Assembly (NCBI GenBank): GCA_002077065.1
Contig: NAJO01000023.1
Coordinates: forward strand, 248,001-312,000
Reading direction: 5' to 3'
DNA length: 64,000 nucleotides
Source: Cryoendolithus antarcticus
Taxonomy: Eukaryota > Ascomycota > Dothideomycetes > Cladosporiales > Cladosporiaceae
A model generated the notes under the pieces. It did no database searches and was not told where the DNA came from. It saw nothing but the letters and a program-made list of their open reading frames with translations. The position numbers were made by a program, and so were the translations under genes. Below are positions 9,482-21,734 of this stretch, piece after piece. The first letter of the stretch is position 1. Each line of letters begins with the position of its first letter.

Positions 9482-11329
9482 TCAGCTGAGCAGACTCCTC
9501 CTCCTTCCCTCCTCTTCACTCTTGCCACCCCCCACAATCCCCACCACAATATCATCGCGCGCGTCCAATGCCACTTGCGGCCCAATATACCCATGCTTCC
9601 GCTTCCACAGATACCACCCCGTGAGCAAAATCGTAATACCTCCCACCATAACGCTTGCATAATTCATCCCAAGAGCCGTGACCGGCATAGAAAACGGAAA
9701 GCAATAGATAACGTTGAACACAATAATGTACGTGCTCGCGATCCCCAACGCGATCTCACCCCACGGACTCGGCATCCAGAATGGTCCAGGCCGGATATTC
9801 CTGCGGCCAGTCAAGAGATGCGGCAGCAAAGCAGAGAGGTATGACAATGTCGTCATGATCGCGAAGCTGCCCACTATTGCGTTGAAAGCCGTCGCACTGC
9901 CAATGTAGACGCATCCTAGCACCAAGATGCCTGCGATGACGACGAGCTGAGCGTTGAATGGGTTCTTCCAGCGTGGGCTCACCTTACGAAGCCAGTGCGA
10001 TGCGGGTGTCGCGTCGTCGCGGGCTAGCGTCCAGAGCATGCGGCCGCAGACTACTTGACAGCCGGGAATCGTGATTAAAAAGTTTACCAGGAAAAGGATT
10101 AGGAGGGCTGTGGTGCCGGCATTGGAGCGCGTGGCTTGTTGGTAAATCGCCGCAAGGGGAAGGGAGACGATGTTTGTCGCGAAGACGTCGTCCAGGGACG
10201 TGATGCTGTAGAGGATCGCGGTGAAAAAGCAGAAAGTCGATAGTAGGCCGATGATGATCTGCGCCGCGATGCCTTTTGGGACGTTCACGCGCGGATTTGG
10301 CATCTCCTCGCACATGTGGCAGACGCCGTCGGGGGTGCCGACCTACAGCACATCAGCATAAATAACAGACTAGGGGGACGGAAAGTCTTCTTTACCGTGA
10401 AAGCGCCGTTCAGCATTCCCATGAGAAACACGAAGCCGTTGCTCGACCAGCCCGTGAGGTTCTGGAAGTCGGACCAGACAAACGAATTCGTTGCATAGCC
10501 GGCACCAGTGCGAGAGGGCATGATGGCGCAGACCATAGTTGAGATGAAGACGATAAGCATACAAAGCATGCCACAGGCGCTAGCCGCACGGGCAAGATAC
10601 TTTTGGCCGAACAGAACGAGGCTGCCATCTATGGCTGTGATGCCTAGGTAAGCGATCTAAGAATTCGGATCAGTATGACGGTAGTGATGCTAGCATACCG
10701 CAGACTTACGAAGACGTGCCATCGCTCTGGGACATATTCCGGATGATACAGCGCATACACAGCTATGGCGACGTTCGCGCCAGGGAGTGTGACAGCCGCT
10801 GCGCCGAAGACCCATGCAATGCCTGGCAGATGATCAGAAGATTCCACAACGTCCATGTTGCTATAAATCTACTCACCATTGAACCAGCCACCGTACCACG
10901 ATAGTACGCGCCCATACTTCGGGCCACCAGTCACGGATGCCCAGTGGTACACATTCGCAGACGATGGGATCGCAGAGGCCAATTCAGCGAGTCCAAGGCA
11001 GATGAAAGCATAGAAGAAAGCCGCCGCGAGGAGCCCATAGAGCACGCCAGGTCCACCGCCGTTGTACAGAGCGATGACGAGAGTGCCGCCGCCAGCACCC
11101 CAAGCATTGTTCGAGATGATGCCTAATACATAACACTGGTCAGCACGGACGGGACTTCGAAGGAAGTGTAAAGAGAAGTCAACTTACCTACAGCACACAC
11201 GCTAAGCACGCCGAAGGATCGGTCGAGTTCCTGAGCATGGCCAGAGACATTGATAATCTCGCCCTCTTCCGCAACGCCTGCCTCATATTTCGGCGAGGCG
11301 TCCACCGTCTTCTTCTCGTCGATACTCAT
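9482..11329 (-). CDS. Amino acid / choline-type permease (APC superfamily)
   Basis: Five exons on the minus strand (11329-11188, 11122-10877, 10822-10710, 10656-10396, 10342-9482) join in phase to 540 residues. The soluble N-terminus is MSIDEKKTVDASPKYEAG. The first TM segment carries the APC signature around SNNAWGAGGGTLVIALYNGG, followed by about 11 further hydrophobic segments and a basic tail. The loop GTPDGVCHMCEEMPNPR matches the consensus found in fungal choline/GABA permeases (Hnm1, Uga4-like). It imports a small nitrogenous solute across the plasma membrane by proton symport; the substrate cannot be fixed from sequence. All introns are 51-65 nt with gtaagt/gtgagt/gtaaag donors. Confidence 0.88.
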
Positions 11330-12144
11330 CGCGTAGCAATAGCTGAAGTCAGTTTGTACAATGCAATGCGACAAAAGAAAAGAAGACCAGGACGCATACA
11401 GAGATCAAGGCGATAGTCCGAAACGAAACAACACTGCCGCTCCACACGCCCGCGTCACAAACACCCAATGCCTAGACCTACCTCTCGGCACTGATACGGC
11501 ATCGCTCTGCTCAACCTCTAGTAGATCAGATACGCTGCAGGGGGAGCTCACAAGAGTCTACACAGTGATTTCGCTCCAATGGAAATTCGCCGAGGCTGCA
11601 GTGACATTCCTACCTCGCGCAACGATTCCACCGCATCGATAAACGCCTCGCCATCGATATGCATGCGAGATGCGTAGAGTTCGCGACCAGATTCGCAGGG
11701 GCGTGCGGTCGAGATAAGAGATACCAGATTTACGTGAGAGGCAATATAAGAGGCAGGAGCAAGCGGGCCGCGCCTTCTGCGCTAGGAGGGATCGGTAGAC
11801 CAAGGCCAATGATGGGAATCTTGCAAATGTGGATCCGACTGCACCATGATGCTGAAGCTACAAATCTGCCCTTTGAGATACAGAGCGATGGAGTTGAAAA
11901 TCAGTAGCATCTACCTCCACTTTTCCAACGTAGGGCGATGAACGTGTACTCCCTATGGACCTTGTCCATATATACGCGTTGCAGTTTTAACTAGTTGAGA
12001 GGGGTATCTATCATTATACATCGCCGCATCGGGCTCCTTCATTCAAATCTTTGCTCGACTTGGTATCGACTGTCTCCCGGAGATTGGACGCCCGGTGAGT
12101 GACATGGCAGATTCCTTTCCGTCCGCCTTGAGTCCAGGCTCCTA
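11330..12144. promoter_or_regulatory. Upstream region of the permease and 3' flank of the Zn2Cys6 gene
   Basis: 815 bases with only short frames and no recognisable protein. It must contain the permease promoter; no specific site was identified. Confidence 0.35.
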
Positions 12145-14351
12145 CTATTGGAAGGTTGTCATATTGGGGAAGAAGAACGTGTTCTCCAGCTGGTCGTTGG
12201 GACCAGCAAAGTCCGTCATAATCTGCTCCCAATCACCCCAGCTTGGATCGATCGAGAACGTGTCCCATGCGCCAGGCTGAGCTATGTAGTCCAGCGTGTT
12301 TGCCCCTTGATTCATCATAGTCGGGTCAAATGACACCGGCTCTGCAACAGTCATAGTGTCTGGGATGGCTCCAGTGGTGGCAGGTGTGGTCTCATTCATT
12401 GTCATCTTCTGCAGGGAGGGGTCCAGCTCCATCGGCTTGTCTGCAGTCACAGGTCTCCAGCCGCCCGCATTGCGGTAGTTCAGCGCTTTGCGATAGAGCC
12501 TTTCGATTGGCTTCCACAGCATGCCCTCCTTACTGTCTGCAATAAGTGGCATCCACCGCGCGTATTGTCGTTCCACGTAGTACCATGCTTGTTCTGCCAC
12601 AGGCGTGCCTCGAACAGAGCAGAGACCCGCCAGGGCAACAGCGACCGGAACCCACTGCACCCAGATCATCCATCTCCATCTCTCGGCTTCCGGGTCCTCG
12701 TACATGCGTTCAGACGATCTCAGATTCTCGATTGCAGCTTGTAGCACGAAGTTAGAGTCTAAGCGAGGCGGCGTGAAAGTCGTGGAGACTTGTAGCGGTC
12801 TCAAAGCACGGAGGACACAACTCGCACTGATCGAACATCCAGTGATCTGGAGGAAGCGCTGGAACGGATCCGAGACATCGCAATACTGCAGGAACTTGTC
12901 GCGGATCTCGGTATCAAAGTCCAGAGCAACCTGGTGACGGAGCTCCCATGTTGTCCCACTTGGTTGCACGTCAACTTGACTTAGACTGTCCCCGACCGAT
13001 ACAGCTATGAATGCCATTAGGGCGAAAGACATCTCTGTGTGACATTTGGTGTAGTGGGGAATGCTTTCAGACTGCTCGTCCCAGTCGTCGTTGTTGGCAT
13101 GAGGGAAAGGCACACTGTAGTCGCTGGTATCAATAAGCGGGCGACTGCCTCTATCGGTCGCCAGGAATACATCAAGATACCGTATGCGATGGAAAAGTCG
13201 TCGACGGAGTTCTCGATCGAAGGGCGAACGTGAAGAGTCTTCGTGATACATTCCTGTCGCTGCTGCCAAGCGAACCAACACTGCAGTCAGCGTCCAAATG
13301 CGTCTCGTCGAGTCGCTAGCACGCGCGCAGGTCTGTTACACTGTCAGTCTGGTCCGTAGAGCAGTCTGTGTAGAGTGCATCGATCGACTTCCACTTACAA
13401 GATATGTGCAGAAACCTTGCAGCAGCGCAAAGTCTGTGGTGTTGAGTAGTTCGGCCTGAGCAAGCGAGATATCCACCAGACGCCTGTGATTATCAAGAGC
13501 TTCCATTCGCGACTTTCCCAAAAGTTTTTGACACTCCTGATCACTCATAGCCGTCACAGCACCGAACCACACTATGCGTTTCAGGGCGAGGTTCGACGGC
13601 GAGTCAGGACTTTGACCCAGGTAATCAGCACCGTGAAGCATGAAAGCACTTAATGTTGGCCGGTTGAAGATCTTGAGGATTCGCTCGACGCCGTCCATGA
13701 ACGCATGGAACAGAGCATCGCTCGTCTCCGGTGGCAGATCTTGCAAGGCTCCAGGCATGACATAGACACGACCCGGTGGACAGACGAGCATATCATACTC
13801 CAGCGAGGGCGATGGGTTGGCAGAAGTTCCTGATGGAGAAACCACGTCTTTCGATCCGGACTCAGGCGTGTCGCCATCGTTGTCGTCCTCGAGAGCATCG
13901 CGCAGACCTTGCACTTCTGTCGACAGCACAGACCAGAAGGAACTCGCAACGAAACGATTCACGGCTGGCGTCGCGTCTGGCTTGTCTTGGGCACAGTTCA
14001 GCTCGCGCTGTTCCTGGGCATCTGGCTCCACACCAGCATCGGCAGGACCGCCTTCACCGCTCAGACTTTCCACGAGACTCTCGAGCTTAGATATGCGGCT
14101 TCGGAGCTCACCATCGACTGCTCGCTTGCCTGCGTGTCGTACACGTTGCTTGCGTGAACTGGGTACGCAATGCAAGTTCGATTTGATGCACTGCCCGCAC
14201 ACTGGACCAGTCTACCACCTCGTCAGCTTGAACGATACTTGGCTTTGATCTGGACACTGACTCTGTCACACTTGATCTTCTTCCTCTGACAAGGCTGACA
14301 CGCAAGACGACCGTGCGCCGATTCGTACCCGTGACTCATCGATCTGTCCAT
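12145..14351 (-). CDS. Zn2Cys6 fungal-specific transcription factor
   Basis: Exons 14351-14262, 14211-13399 and 13332-12145 give 696 residues. The DNA-binding domain is split by the first intron: CQPCQRKKIKCDR in exon 1, then TGPVCGQCIKSNLHC in exon 2, giving the six zinc cysteines with C-x2-C-x6-C-x6-C-x2-C-x6-C spacing. The acceptor at ggtag (exon start 14211) was chosen because it keeps phase and this spacing. A basic linker and short coiled coil (LRSRISKLESLVESL) follow. The middle and C-terminal parts resemble the fungal transcription factor middle-homology region (FNRPTLSAFMLHGADYL, later RRRLFHRIRYLDVFLATDRG). Target genes unknown; it lies downstream of the permease in the same orientation, which by itself is weak evidence for control of it. 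Confidence 0.9.
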
Positions 14352-14720
14352 CTTAATCGTCACTCATGCACAGCGACGATGCACGAGAGGATTTCAGGTC
14401 GATGCTGAGCTGACTGTGAGATGCATTGGTGTCAGGCTGTGACGACTACGAGGTACAGGAAGATAACGCAAGGAAGCATTATTGAAGGATCATGACTGTC
14501 GTCGACTAGACCGGCTTAAGTAACAAGGTTTAGTTTAAGGTCGTGTGGCTGCCTCCACATGCCGAGCGCCGAATGTCCGATCTTAGGGTCGCGTTCACTC
14601 GACTTCATGACACGTGAGGAATATCCATGTTATAGAAGGTAGCAGCTCGAATGACCTCTGCCTCGTTGAAAGACGGCTCAGTATCTCTCCTTGTACATAA
14701 GGTACACATGTAATCGCAAC
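14352..14720. promoter_or_regulatory. Divergent promoter region, Zn2Cys6 factor / Rsm1-like gene
   Basis: About 370 bases between divergent starts. It contains a CACGTG palindrome (in gacacgtgagg near 14610), a common bHLH/bZIP target in fungi. Regulatory use is an inference. Confidence 0.35.
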
Positions 14721-16157
14721 ATGCACGACTCTCTTACAACGACCAAGCGCAAGTTCCATAAGCTGCTCGACAGCATCAATGCCTCGTCAAACACTTTTCC
14801 ATCACCAGAAGTAGATGCATCCGCCACTGCAGTACCCCTCACCGCCCGCCAACGTCTCGATGCGGCGAGTGAACGCGCCAAGAAGCGCCTACGAACGAGC
14901 TCCTCGACCACATCTCTCACATCAACCTCCAGCCCAAACATAGGCCGAAGAAGCTATACGCCAGTATCGTCACTTTCCCGGAAGATCCTGACTCCAAAAA
15001 GCATGGCAAGCCGGAAGAGCGACTTGAAGCCTGACGACAAGGACCTGCCAAACTTCTCGCCATGGTCACACGAGCAATTCCTGGCGCGGTTGAAGACGTT
15101 CAGTAAAGTCAGCTACTGGCAGCCGCGACCTGCAGCGATCGGTGAGCTCAAGTGGGCGAAGCAGGGATGGCAGTGTATAGATGTGAATACTGTAGCATGC
15201 AAAGGTGGATGCGAGCGAAGGGTGGTAGTCAAGCTCGAACGGGCTGCGACTGGAGGAGCCCACTGCATTGCGGATGGGAGGGGAGACGATGAGGATGATG
15301 ACGCCGAGGACGAGGCAGATGCAGAGGAACTCGAGACCGCCTTAGTGCAGCGCTACACGGACGAGATCACCAACGGCCACGCATCGCACTGCATGTGGCG
15401 TAAAGCAGGATGCAAAGACGACATCTACCGACTCTCGCTAGTCCGCCCTGTGATCTGGCAGCCAGCTCTGCGCGCACGCTACATCTCATTACTGAACATT
15501 GCCGACTCAATCAATGATATCACATGTCACTCCTTGTCCCGAGACGACCCAGCTTTCCTGCCGCCCGAGAAATTGGTCGACGAGCTGCCAGCCAATGTCC
15601 TCAGCTCTCCCGACGCTGACACAACACTCAAGGTCACAGCCCTTGGCATTGCTCTCCACGGCTGGCGTGGCGACTCAGAGCTGGATATAAATCTTCTACA
15701 TTGCGATGCTTGCTTTCAGCGAATCGGATTATGGATGTACCAGCCCGGCTACGTACCGGGTCGAGGCGTTCTGGCAGCAGAAGACAATGACGGTGCTGAG
15801 CCGGAGCAGGCAGCGATCAACCTGCTCGAGATGCATCGTATGCATTGCCCATGGCAGAACGCAGGGAATCAGGCAGCGAGCGGAACGTTCGAAGGCATGA
15901 ATGCTGGTCAGATTCTGAACAAAGTAGTGTCGACGTATGCAAGAGAGCAGAGGAGGAGATCAGAGCAGGCTGGCAAGGAAGACGAGGTGGATTTAGAGAG
16001 CACTAATCTTCATGGCGCACTTGCCAACAATGGTGACGCAGCGCAGAAACCTAGCGCCGCCGAGATCGATCAGATGGACAAGGAGAGGGAGTCGAAGCTT
16101 AGGAAGCTGAAGCGGTTATTCACTGTCCATCGATCATCGAAAGTGGCGGCAAAGTGA
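14721..16157 (+). CDS. C3HC zinc-finger protein, Rsm1/NIPA-like
   Basis: Single exon, 478 residues from ATG 14721 (MHDSLTTTKRKFHKLLDSIN); an in-frame ATG 30 bases upstream adds ten residues. After a Ser/Thr-rich N-terminus comes the C3HC zinc-finger region: FSPWSHEQFLARLKTF, WAKQGWQCIDVNTVACKGGC, with a His/Cys pair in GHASHCMWRKAGC. A second Rsm1-type domain follows (LLHCDACFQRIGLWMY ... MHRMHCPWQNAG). In fission yeast Rsm1 acts in mRNA export; in animals the related NIPA is an F-box-like protein. An acidic insert (DDEDDDAEDEADAEE) separates the halves of the first domain. The C-terminus has a charged coil. Family assignment is firm; role by homology only. Confidence 0.85.
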   Translation: MHDSLTTTKRKFHKLLDSINASSNTFPSPEVDASATAVPLTARQRLDAASERAKKRLRTSSSTTSLTSTSSPNIGRRSYTPVSSLSRKILTPKSMASRKSDLKPDDKDLPNFSPWSHEQFLARLKTFSKVSYWQPRPAAIGELKWAKQGWQCIDVNTVACKGGCERRVVVKLERAATGGAHCIADGRGDDEDDDAEDEADAEELETALVQRYTDEITNGHASHCMWRKAGCKDDIYRLSLVRPVIWQPALRARYISLLNIADSINDITCHSLSRDDPAFLPPEKLVDELPANVLSSPDADTTLKVTALGIALHGWRGDSELDINLLHCDACFQRIGLWMYQPGYVPGRGVLAAEDNDGAEPEQAAINLLEMHRMHCPWQNAGNQAASGTFEGMNAGQILNKVVSTYAREQRRRSEQAGKEDEVDLESTNLHGALANNGDAAQKPSAAEIDQMDKERESKLRKLKRLFTVHRSSKVAAK

Positions 16158-16417
16158 CCGGTCGCTACCCTAGCGCTTCTGGACGTGCATGTCTGCTCCT
16201 GCGCCTTGCAGAATGACCCTGGCGAACAGAAACTACGGCGCTGCAAAACGGCAGCATGCCGAAACTATGCCTTGCCACCGAGAGATCGTGCTGACTCTTA
16301 CGTCAGCTACTCGGTGGCATGACCTGGAAGTTGTCAAGCGCTGCGGATGAGACAACAGCACCTTCAGGAGTTGCAAAGTGGAACATGGCGTTGCTATGAC
16401 GACTGCTATACCCCTCG

Positions 16418-17487
16418 CTAGATCATCATTCGATAGTTCAGGTCAGTCTCAGCATCCACAGAAAGCTGAGGAACCTGCGTATACCTGCCCTGCAAAATCT
16501 GCCGCGTATTCTGCAGCACCTGCAAATAGCTCTGCGCCGTACCAAATTGCTTGATACTCTCCAAGAACGCCCAACTCATAGCTCCCACATGACTCCCTGC
16601 AATCGCCGCATCAGCACTCGTCTGATCATCCCTACAGCCGCTGTACATGAAAACGCTTCTCGGTCCTTCGTCACGATACTCCTCCGCGAAGCCCTCAGCC
16701 TGGCCAAGCCCGTACTGATCTTGCTCCTCTCGATGCGTGAGCGAGCGGAAGAACGACGTAGCGCCTGCTAGAAGGTGCTCGCCTTCACGAATCGAGTTCA
16801 TGCCGTAGCCGCCTTGGATGAGATTCGAGGCCTCGCTGACGAGCTGGATGCCCATCTTCACGTTGCTGAGCATGGAGACATTGCCCTCTGAGTCAGAGCG
16901 GTAGACGTAAGGCAGCTCGACGGCGGAGCCAGAGTGGCAGCAATCGAAGATGATGAATAGGGAGCTGTTGCGGGGCATGGCTGTGACAAGCGTGTGGTGG
17001 AGATCGCCGGAACGGATCTGACCACGAGTCTCGAAGTCTACGGGTACAATCGTGTCGTCTAGGCCTGTACTGCGGTAGTTGTCTTCATCGTCGGGGACTT
17101 GACCGCCGTGGCCAGAGTAGTGGAGGAAATTCGTAGTGCCAGGTTCCGAAACCAGCCATTGCATTGCGGCTATGATGTTGTGGCCATTTGGCCAGAAGGG
17201 ACCGCGAGGGTCGGTCCGGCTATCATCGCGCATGATTACTTGAGAGCGTTGGTCCGTCGGGTAGTTCATGGCCGTGAGGAATTCCTGCATGTTGGAGACG
17301 TCTTGGTGGCATCCTTGAAGTGCGTGTTGGCCTAGAGGTTGGGTCAGTAAGCTGGTCACATGTGCGGTTCAATCAGGCTTAGAGATGACGCACTCCCAAC
17401 GTAGTTGATACCGATCATAAGCGATTTCCTCCGTGGTCCTCTGGGCGGTATCGCTCGCTCTTCGTACTCCTCCTCGTAGGAAGGCAT
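16418..17487 (-). CDS. Type I metacaspase with a very short N-terminal prodomain
   Basis: Exons 17487-17394 and 17331-16418 give 335 residues. Metacaspases are Cys proteases cleaving after Arg/Lys, active in stress response, protein quality control and cell death. The catalytic dyad is clear: His106 in HYSGHGG and Cys163 in DCCHSGS, with calcium-site acids in DDTIVP. The strand LMIGINYVGSQHALQGC that begins the p20 fold starts about residue 23. Fungal type I enzymes usually carry a long Pro/Gln-rich prodomain; here only about 20 charged residues (MPSYEEEYEERAIPP) precede the fold. A cryptic upstream exon is not excluded, but none was seen. The intron splits one Ser codon. Confidence 0.9.
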
Positions 17488-18351
17488 CTTGTGCTTTTGA
17501 TCACCACCGATTCTAACCTGACCTGTGAATGGATAGCGAGCTCCAACGTACTATGTAAGAGAAAGCCGCGGGGAAGGAGAGTCCAAAGGATTGAAAGGAG
17601 TGTGGTGAGTGACTCTGGAAAGATGATATGAGTGAGGTTACGTGTCTTGGCGGGGTCGATGCATTGGCTTCAGGCGAGCATTTGAGCACGTGAATATGCG
17701 TCAAGCTCGCGTTCAGTGATGCAATGAAGTGAGAGCCGATCCAATGCTCACACTCTGTGAATTACTGCTCTCACTTTCACGTCTGTGAGACAGCGTCAGA
17801 CGTCCTCATCTCGCCTACATTGCATCTCTTTGGAAAGTGCCAAGACGTGTCGTTGCTATGGCCTCGATTGTGTAGTCTGTCGCACATGTCGCAACATCAT
17901 CTGATTCAGCGTCGATCATGGAGAGCCTCTGGACCGATCAGCATCAGATGTTTTGGTCGGACATGCCTGCCATCTCATAAGGTATAAACGTAGAATCATG
18001 TGATCATGTTGTGGCAGGAAAGAAGAGCGGAGGTTGATGTCAGGCAGGTGGAGCCCAAGCGCCTGCATAAAGCTAGCGCGAGACTACCTCAAGCGAGGAC
18101 AACAGCCTCTCGAATCTCATAACAAGACGACTCCAACCACCACCCCGACGCCCGCCCACCGCTGCTGCGACAGCTCACAGCCACTCCTTGATCTGCACAT
18201 ACCACTCCTTGGTGGTGTCGTCTCTGTACCTCCGCTCCTCAGGTCGACAAGGGCTTCCTTGCTGCACCACTGAGCGCGTAGCTGTCGCGTGTTCCTGCCC
18301 CACTGAGTGCGACTTCAGACCGTCTGCTCACTTCGACATATCACATATGCT
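17488..18351. promoter_or_regulatory. Divergent intergenic region, metacaspase / DBF4
   Basis: 864 bases between divergent genes. Short frames only, with no convincing protein. A CACGTG lies near 17687 (gagcacgtgaa). Both promoters must be here, and an upstream 5' UTR exon of either gene would be invisible. Confidence 0.35.
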
Positions 18352-20529
18352 ATGGCAGCAGCTCTTATACTGAGTCCGAACACTCAGACAGGCATGGCCG
18401 CCAGACGACAACCTCTAGCCAGCGTCCCCAATGCTGTCAACTCTCCATTCCGCAACACACAGTCAATCAATGGCAAGCGCACACGTGCCCAAGCTGGACA
18501 TACAGAACATGGGCAGCCACCTGCAAAGAAGCAGGCTTTGGATGTGAGGGGCGGCAATGAAGAGAATGTCGATCCACGTCGGACAGTCGTCATTCCCGCC
18601 CATGACAAGCTGAGTGAGCAGTCACTCAGGCGGACCAGCACGGCTCCCACAGCCCTTGACAGGAAGCTTGCAGCAGCTCGTGACAGGACCCCAGCGCCGA
18701 CACAGAGTCAACATACGACAGCAAAGGCTGCTCGGCCTGCTCCAGATAACACCGAGAGCATACGCCTGTGGCAGAAGCATTACAAAAGACTGTTTCCCAC
18801 GTTCGTCTTCTACTTCGACAACATCCAGGAGGATGTGCGATTAAAGCTTTCACGCCTTGTGCATCATCTAGGCTCGGTGCGTAATCACTGACAATACCCA
18901 TGATTGAGCATCGCTGACCGCTATTGTAGCGTGAAGAGAAGTTCTTCTCTAAAGCTGTGACCCATGTTGTCACGACTCGAGCCATCCCAGCAGAGCTGAT
19001 TACTACGAGCCCTGATGATGATCAAGCTCAGTACGTCAATACTGGTACCGTCATGCATTCTGTCAGCGTCACTGCCCTGTCACAAGATCAACGCCGTACC
19101 ACGAGCCTGCTGGATGCCAATCTGCAAAGACGTGCACAGACTCAGCTCGCTCCGGTGACGGGCGACAATGATGCTCGCCGTAGCCATGCACACGTTTCCG
19201 ACATCCTGATCAAGGCTCGAGAGCTTGGCATCAAGATCTGGGCCTACGAGAAGCTCAACCGCATGCTCAACACCATGTTCTCCGGCGAGCCCAGCGAAAA
19301 GCTGCCCAATGTCGAGGTCAAGGCACCTGCCAGCGCTGTCACTCGCACCATGGTGAAGCCAGCTGCTGCAGATGGCGATCTGGAACAGTTGCTTCGCAAT
19401 GAGAAGATCACTGGACCTGCGGATCGTGATCCCACTGTTGCTGCACAAGACATGTGCACTTTTCGAGGCAACTTTATGTACATACATGACATGGACGAGC
19501 GGACAAAGCCTGTCATGATTCGGGACTACCCAAAGCCGGTAAAGCAAGAGACAGGCAAGTGGCCCCAATTTCGCATGACGGCGGCAGGACGCTGCCCTTT
19601 TATTGAAGATCCCTCGCATGTTAAGAGGCTGCACCAGCAGGATCTTCGAGAACAAGAAGCACAACGAGCTCAGCAAGACATCATCAGCACGAGACGTACT
19701 CGAGGCACACCCACTCTTGATGCACAACCCCTCGCCGAACGACAGGGCAACCTTAGGCGCTCACCTCGCAAGGCTGCTCAAGCAGACGATCTTGCAAAGC
19801 CACTTGGCCCGCCACAGATGATCCCTGCCAAGCGATCGTTCGATGCAGGAGACGAGCCTCCACTCTTTGGCAGCGCCCAGGTGAAGCATCGCGGCCTGCC
19901 TCGAACCATTCGCGGCGAGCCGGTAGCGTCTGGCATGCAGCACTCGAACGTCACGTCTGCTATTCGCTCACAGGCGGTCTCCTCGAACATCTCATCAACG
20001 GCCCCTGGACTCACTCGCCGTATCACTGACAGCAAAGAAGTCACTGCGATGAGACGCAAAGTTCTCGAACGAGGCGCGAGCGTCAACTCGAACGTAAGCG
20101 TGCCGTCATCCTACATGAACGATATGCGCGCCGCTATCAACGATGATCCACCCCCTCCGCCTCGCGCTGCCAAGCGACGGGCACAGGAGACGCTCCTCGG
20201 TGTCGTACATGAAGAGGAAGCCATGGACCGCATGCCCTCCAAGGTGCGCAAGACGGCTCCGAAGCGCAAAGCAGAGAAGGAAGCGAAGCCTGGCTACTGC
20301 GAGAACTGTCGTGACAAGTTCGAAGACTTTGATGAGGTGAGTTCGAGATTCTGTGATTTCGCGTCGCCTTACATGTACTGACCATCAACAGCACATCCTC
20401 ACACGCAAACATCGCAAGTTTGCTATGACAACAGAGAATTGGAAGGAGCTGGATGCCCTGCTCGTACAGCTCGGGCGGAAACACAAAGATCCCAGTACCG
20501 CGGTCAGAGCAACGCACGAGACACAATGA
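18352..20529 (+). CDS. DBF4: DBF4-type regulatory subunit of Cdc7 kinase
   Basis: Exons 18352-18876, 18930-20336 and 20392-20529 give 689 residues. Dbf4 binds and activates Cdc7 (DDK), which phosphorylates MCM helicase to fire replication origins. An N-terminal BRCT-like region (motif N) spans WQKHYKRLFPTFVFYFD to KIWAYEKLNRML. Motif M, the Cdc7-binding part, is GNFMYIHDMDERTKPVMIRD, followed by KWPQFRMTAAGRCPFIEDP. Motif C is a CCHH zinc finger (YCENCRDKF, then HILTRKHRKF), split by the last intron. ATG 18352 is first in frame; ATG 18394 is an alternative. A basic, Pro-rich linker of about 250 residues between motifs M and C is poorly conserved in the family. Usually cell-cycle regulated. 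Confidence 0.9.
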
Positions 20530-21068
20530 GAGACCTCCACACTACAGAAACAGCATTCCTATCTTGACGAACATTTTGTAGCATCGTGTCGGTTGGCCGG
20601 AGTAACGATTGTCTTCAATGCATCGCGACAACCCGGGGCGAGCTTGCTGATACGGATGCGGGTCGAAGGACTCGCTTGGAAACATGAAGCCCAGGCAGTC
20701 ATGTCGGCGGCGCAATCAGCATTTCAAGGATGAGGTATGCTTATGAGCATTGGAATGAGTATTGTTGTACGTTCATAGCGTCTCGTAGCTCGGTGGCGGT
20801 CAGTCGAGACCGACCGAATTTCAGCAGCACGTCAGTCTTACTCACATCCTCTCCAAGCGTGCCACAGTTGAAGCAGCAGTATGTTGTGGACGAGCTGAAG
20901 ATCCATGCGTTCATCCGTCCTTGTATCACCTCTAGTCTCGCAACGCCACCTCATTCGCAACTTCGATTTCTACGCTGAACATTGCAATTCTATGCGGACA
21001 TACGTATATCTCTCACAGACTACGCCTACTTCCAGCCCCCCGGGCATCACCCATATGTAACCTCAAGC
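20530..21068. promoter_or_regulatory. Intergenic region upstream of ATG12
   Basis: 539 bases holding the DBF4 3' UTR and ATG12 promoter; no recognisable frame. Confidence 0.35.
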
Positions 21069-21595
21069 ATGGCCTCTGCATCCCCATCGCCCTCACCTCA
21101 CCCCTCGGACACCGAAGCGTCGACGCTCCCGCTACCCCTCTCAGCATCAGTCCTCCTCGAAAATCTTCCCAAACCCACGGCAGCTGCGCTCGCCACTGCT
21201 GGAGCGTTGCCGCAAGCCAAAGGTACTCAACCTCCCACCACCTCCCTGTAAGATTTGCTGACATCTACTATAGTCACCATCAAACTTACCGCACTGCCTG
21301 GCGCGCCAGAGCTGAAGTCACCGAGATTCAAGTGCAGTAGCAGTAATACGTTCTTGACTATTGTTACCTTTGTGCGGAAGAAGCTGGGCGTGAAGGTTGG
21401 GGAAAGCGTGTTTTGTTATGTGAATTCTACGTTTGCGCCTGGACTTGATGAGGGAGTTGGGGGGTTGTGGGCTGTAAGTCGAATGGAAGGAGGGGAGGAA
21501 AACTTGGGTAGGGACTTGGGCTGACAGGTTGGCAGTGCTTCAAGACCGGCGAGGAGCTGGTGGTGAGTTATGGGGTTACGCCTGCTTTTGGGTGA
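21069..21595 (+). CDS. ATG12: Ubiquitin-like autophagy protein ATG12
   Basis: Exons 21069-21222, 21274-21473 and 21536-21595 give 137 residues. Atg12 is conjugated through its C-terminal glycine to Atg5; the conjugate with Atg16 acts as E3 for Atg8 lipidation in autophagosome formation. After a Ser/Pro-rich N-terminus the ubiquitin fold starts at VTIKLTALPGAPELK. The diagnostic stretch is YVNSTFAPGLDEGVGGLWA, continuing CFKTGEELVVSYGVTPAFG. The protein ends exactly at the conjugating Gly with no extension, as normal for Atg12. The last acceptor (ttggcag) was chosen because it restores the conserved CFKT after LW; an upstream acag would break the frame. Confidence 0.95.
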
Positions 21596-21734
21596 AGGGG
21601 AGCACTCGGACGTAAACGGGTATAGAAGACGCTGCCACTGGCAGTACAAGGCTCTTGCGCTACGACGAAGGGATCTTGAGGCTGGTCACCAGACGAACGA
21701 CAGGCAATGAGTGGGTGCGAAGCGAGATTGAGCA

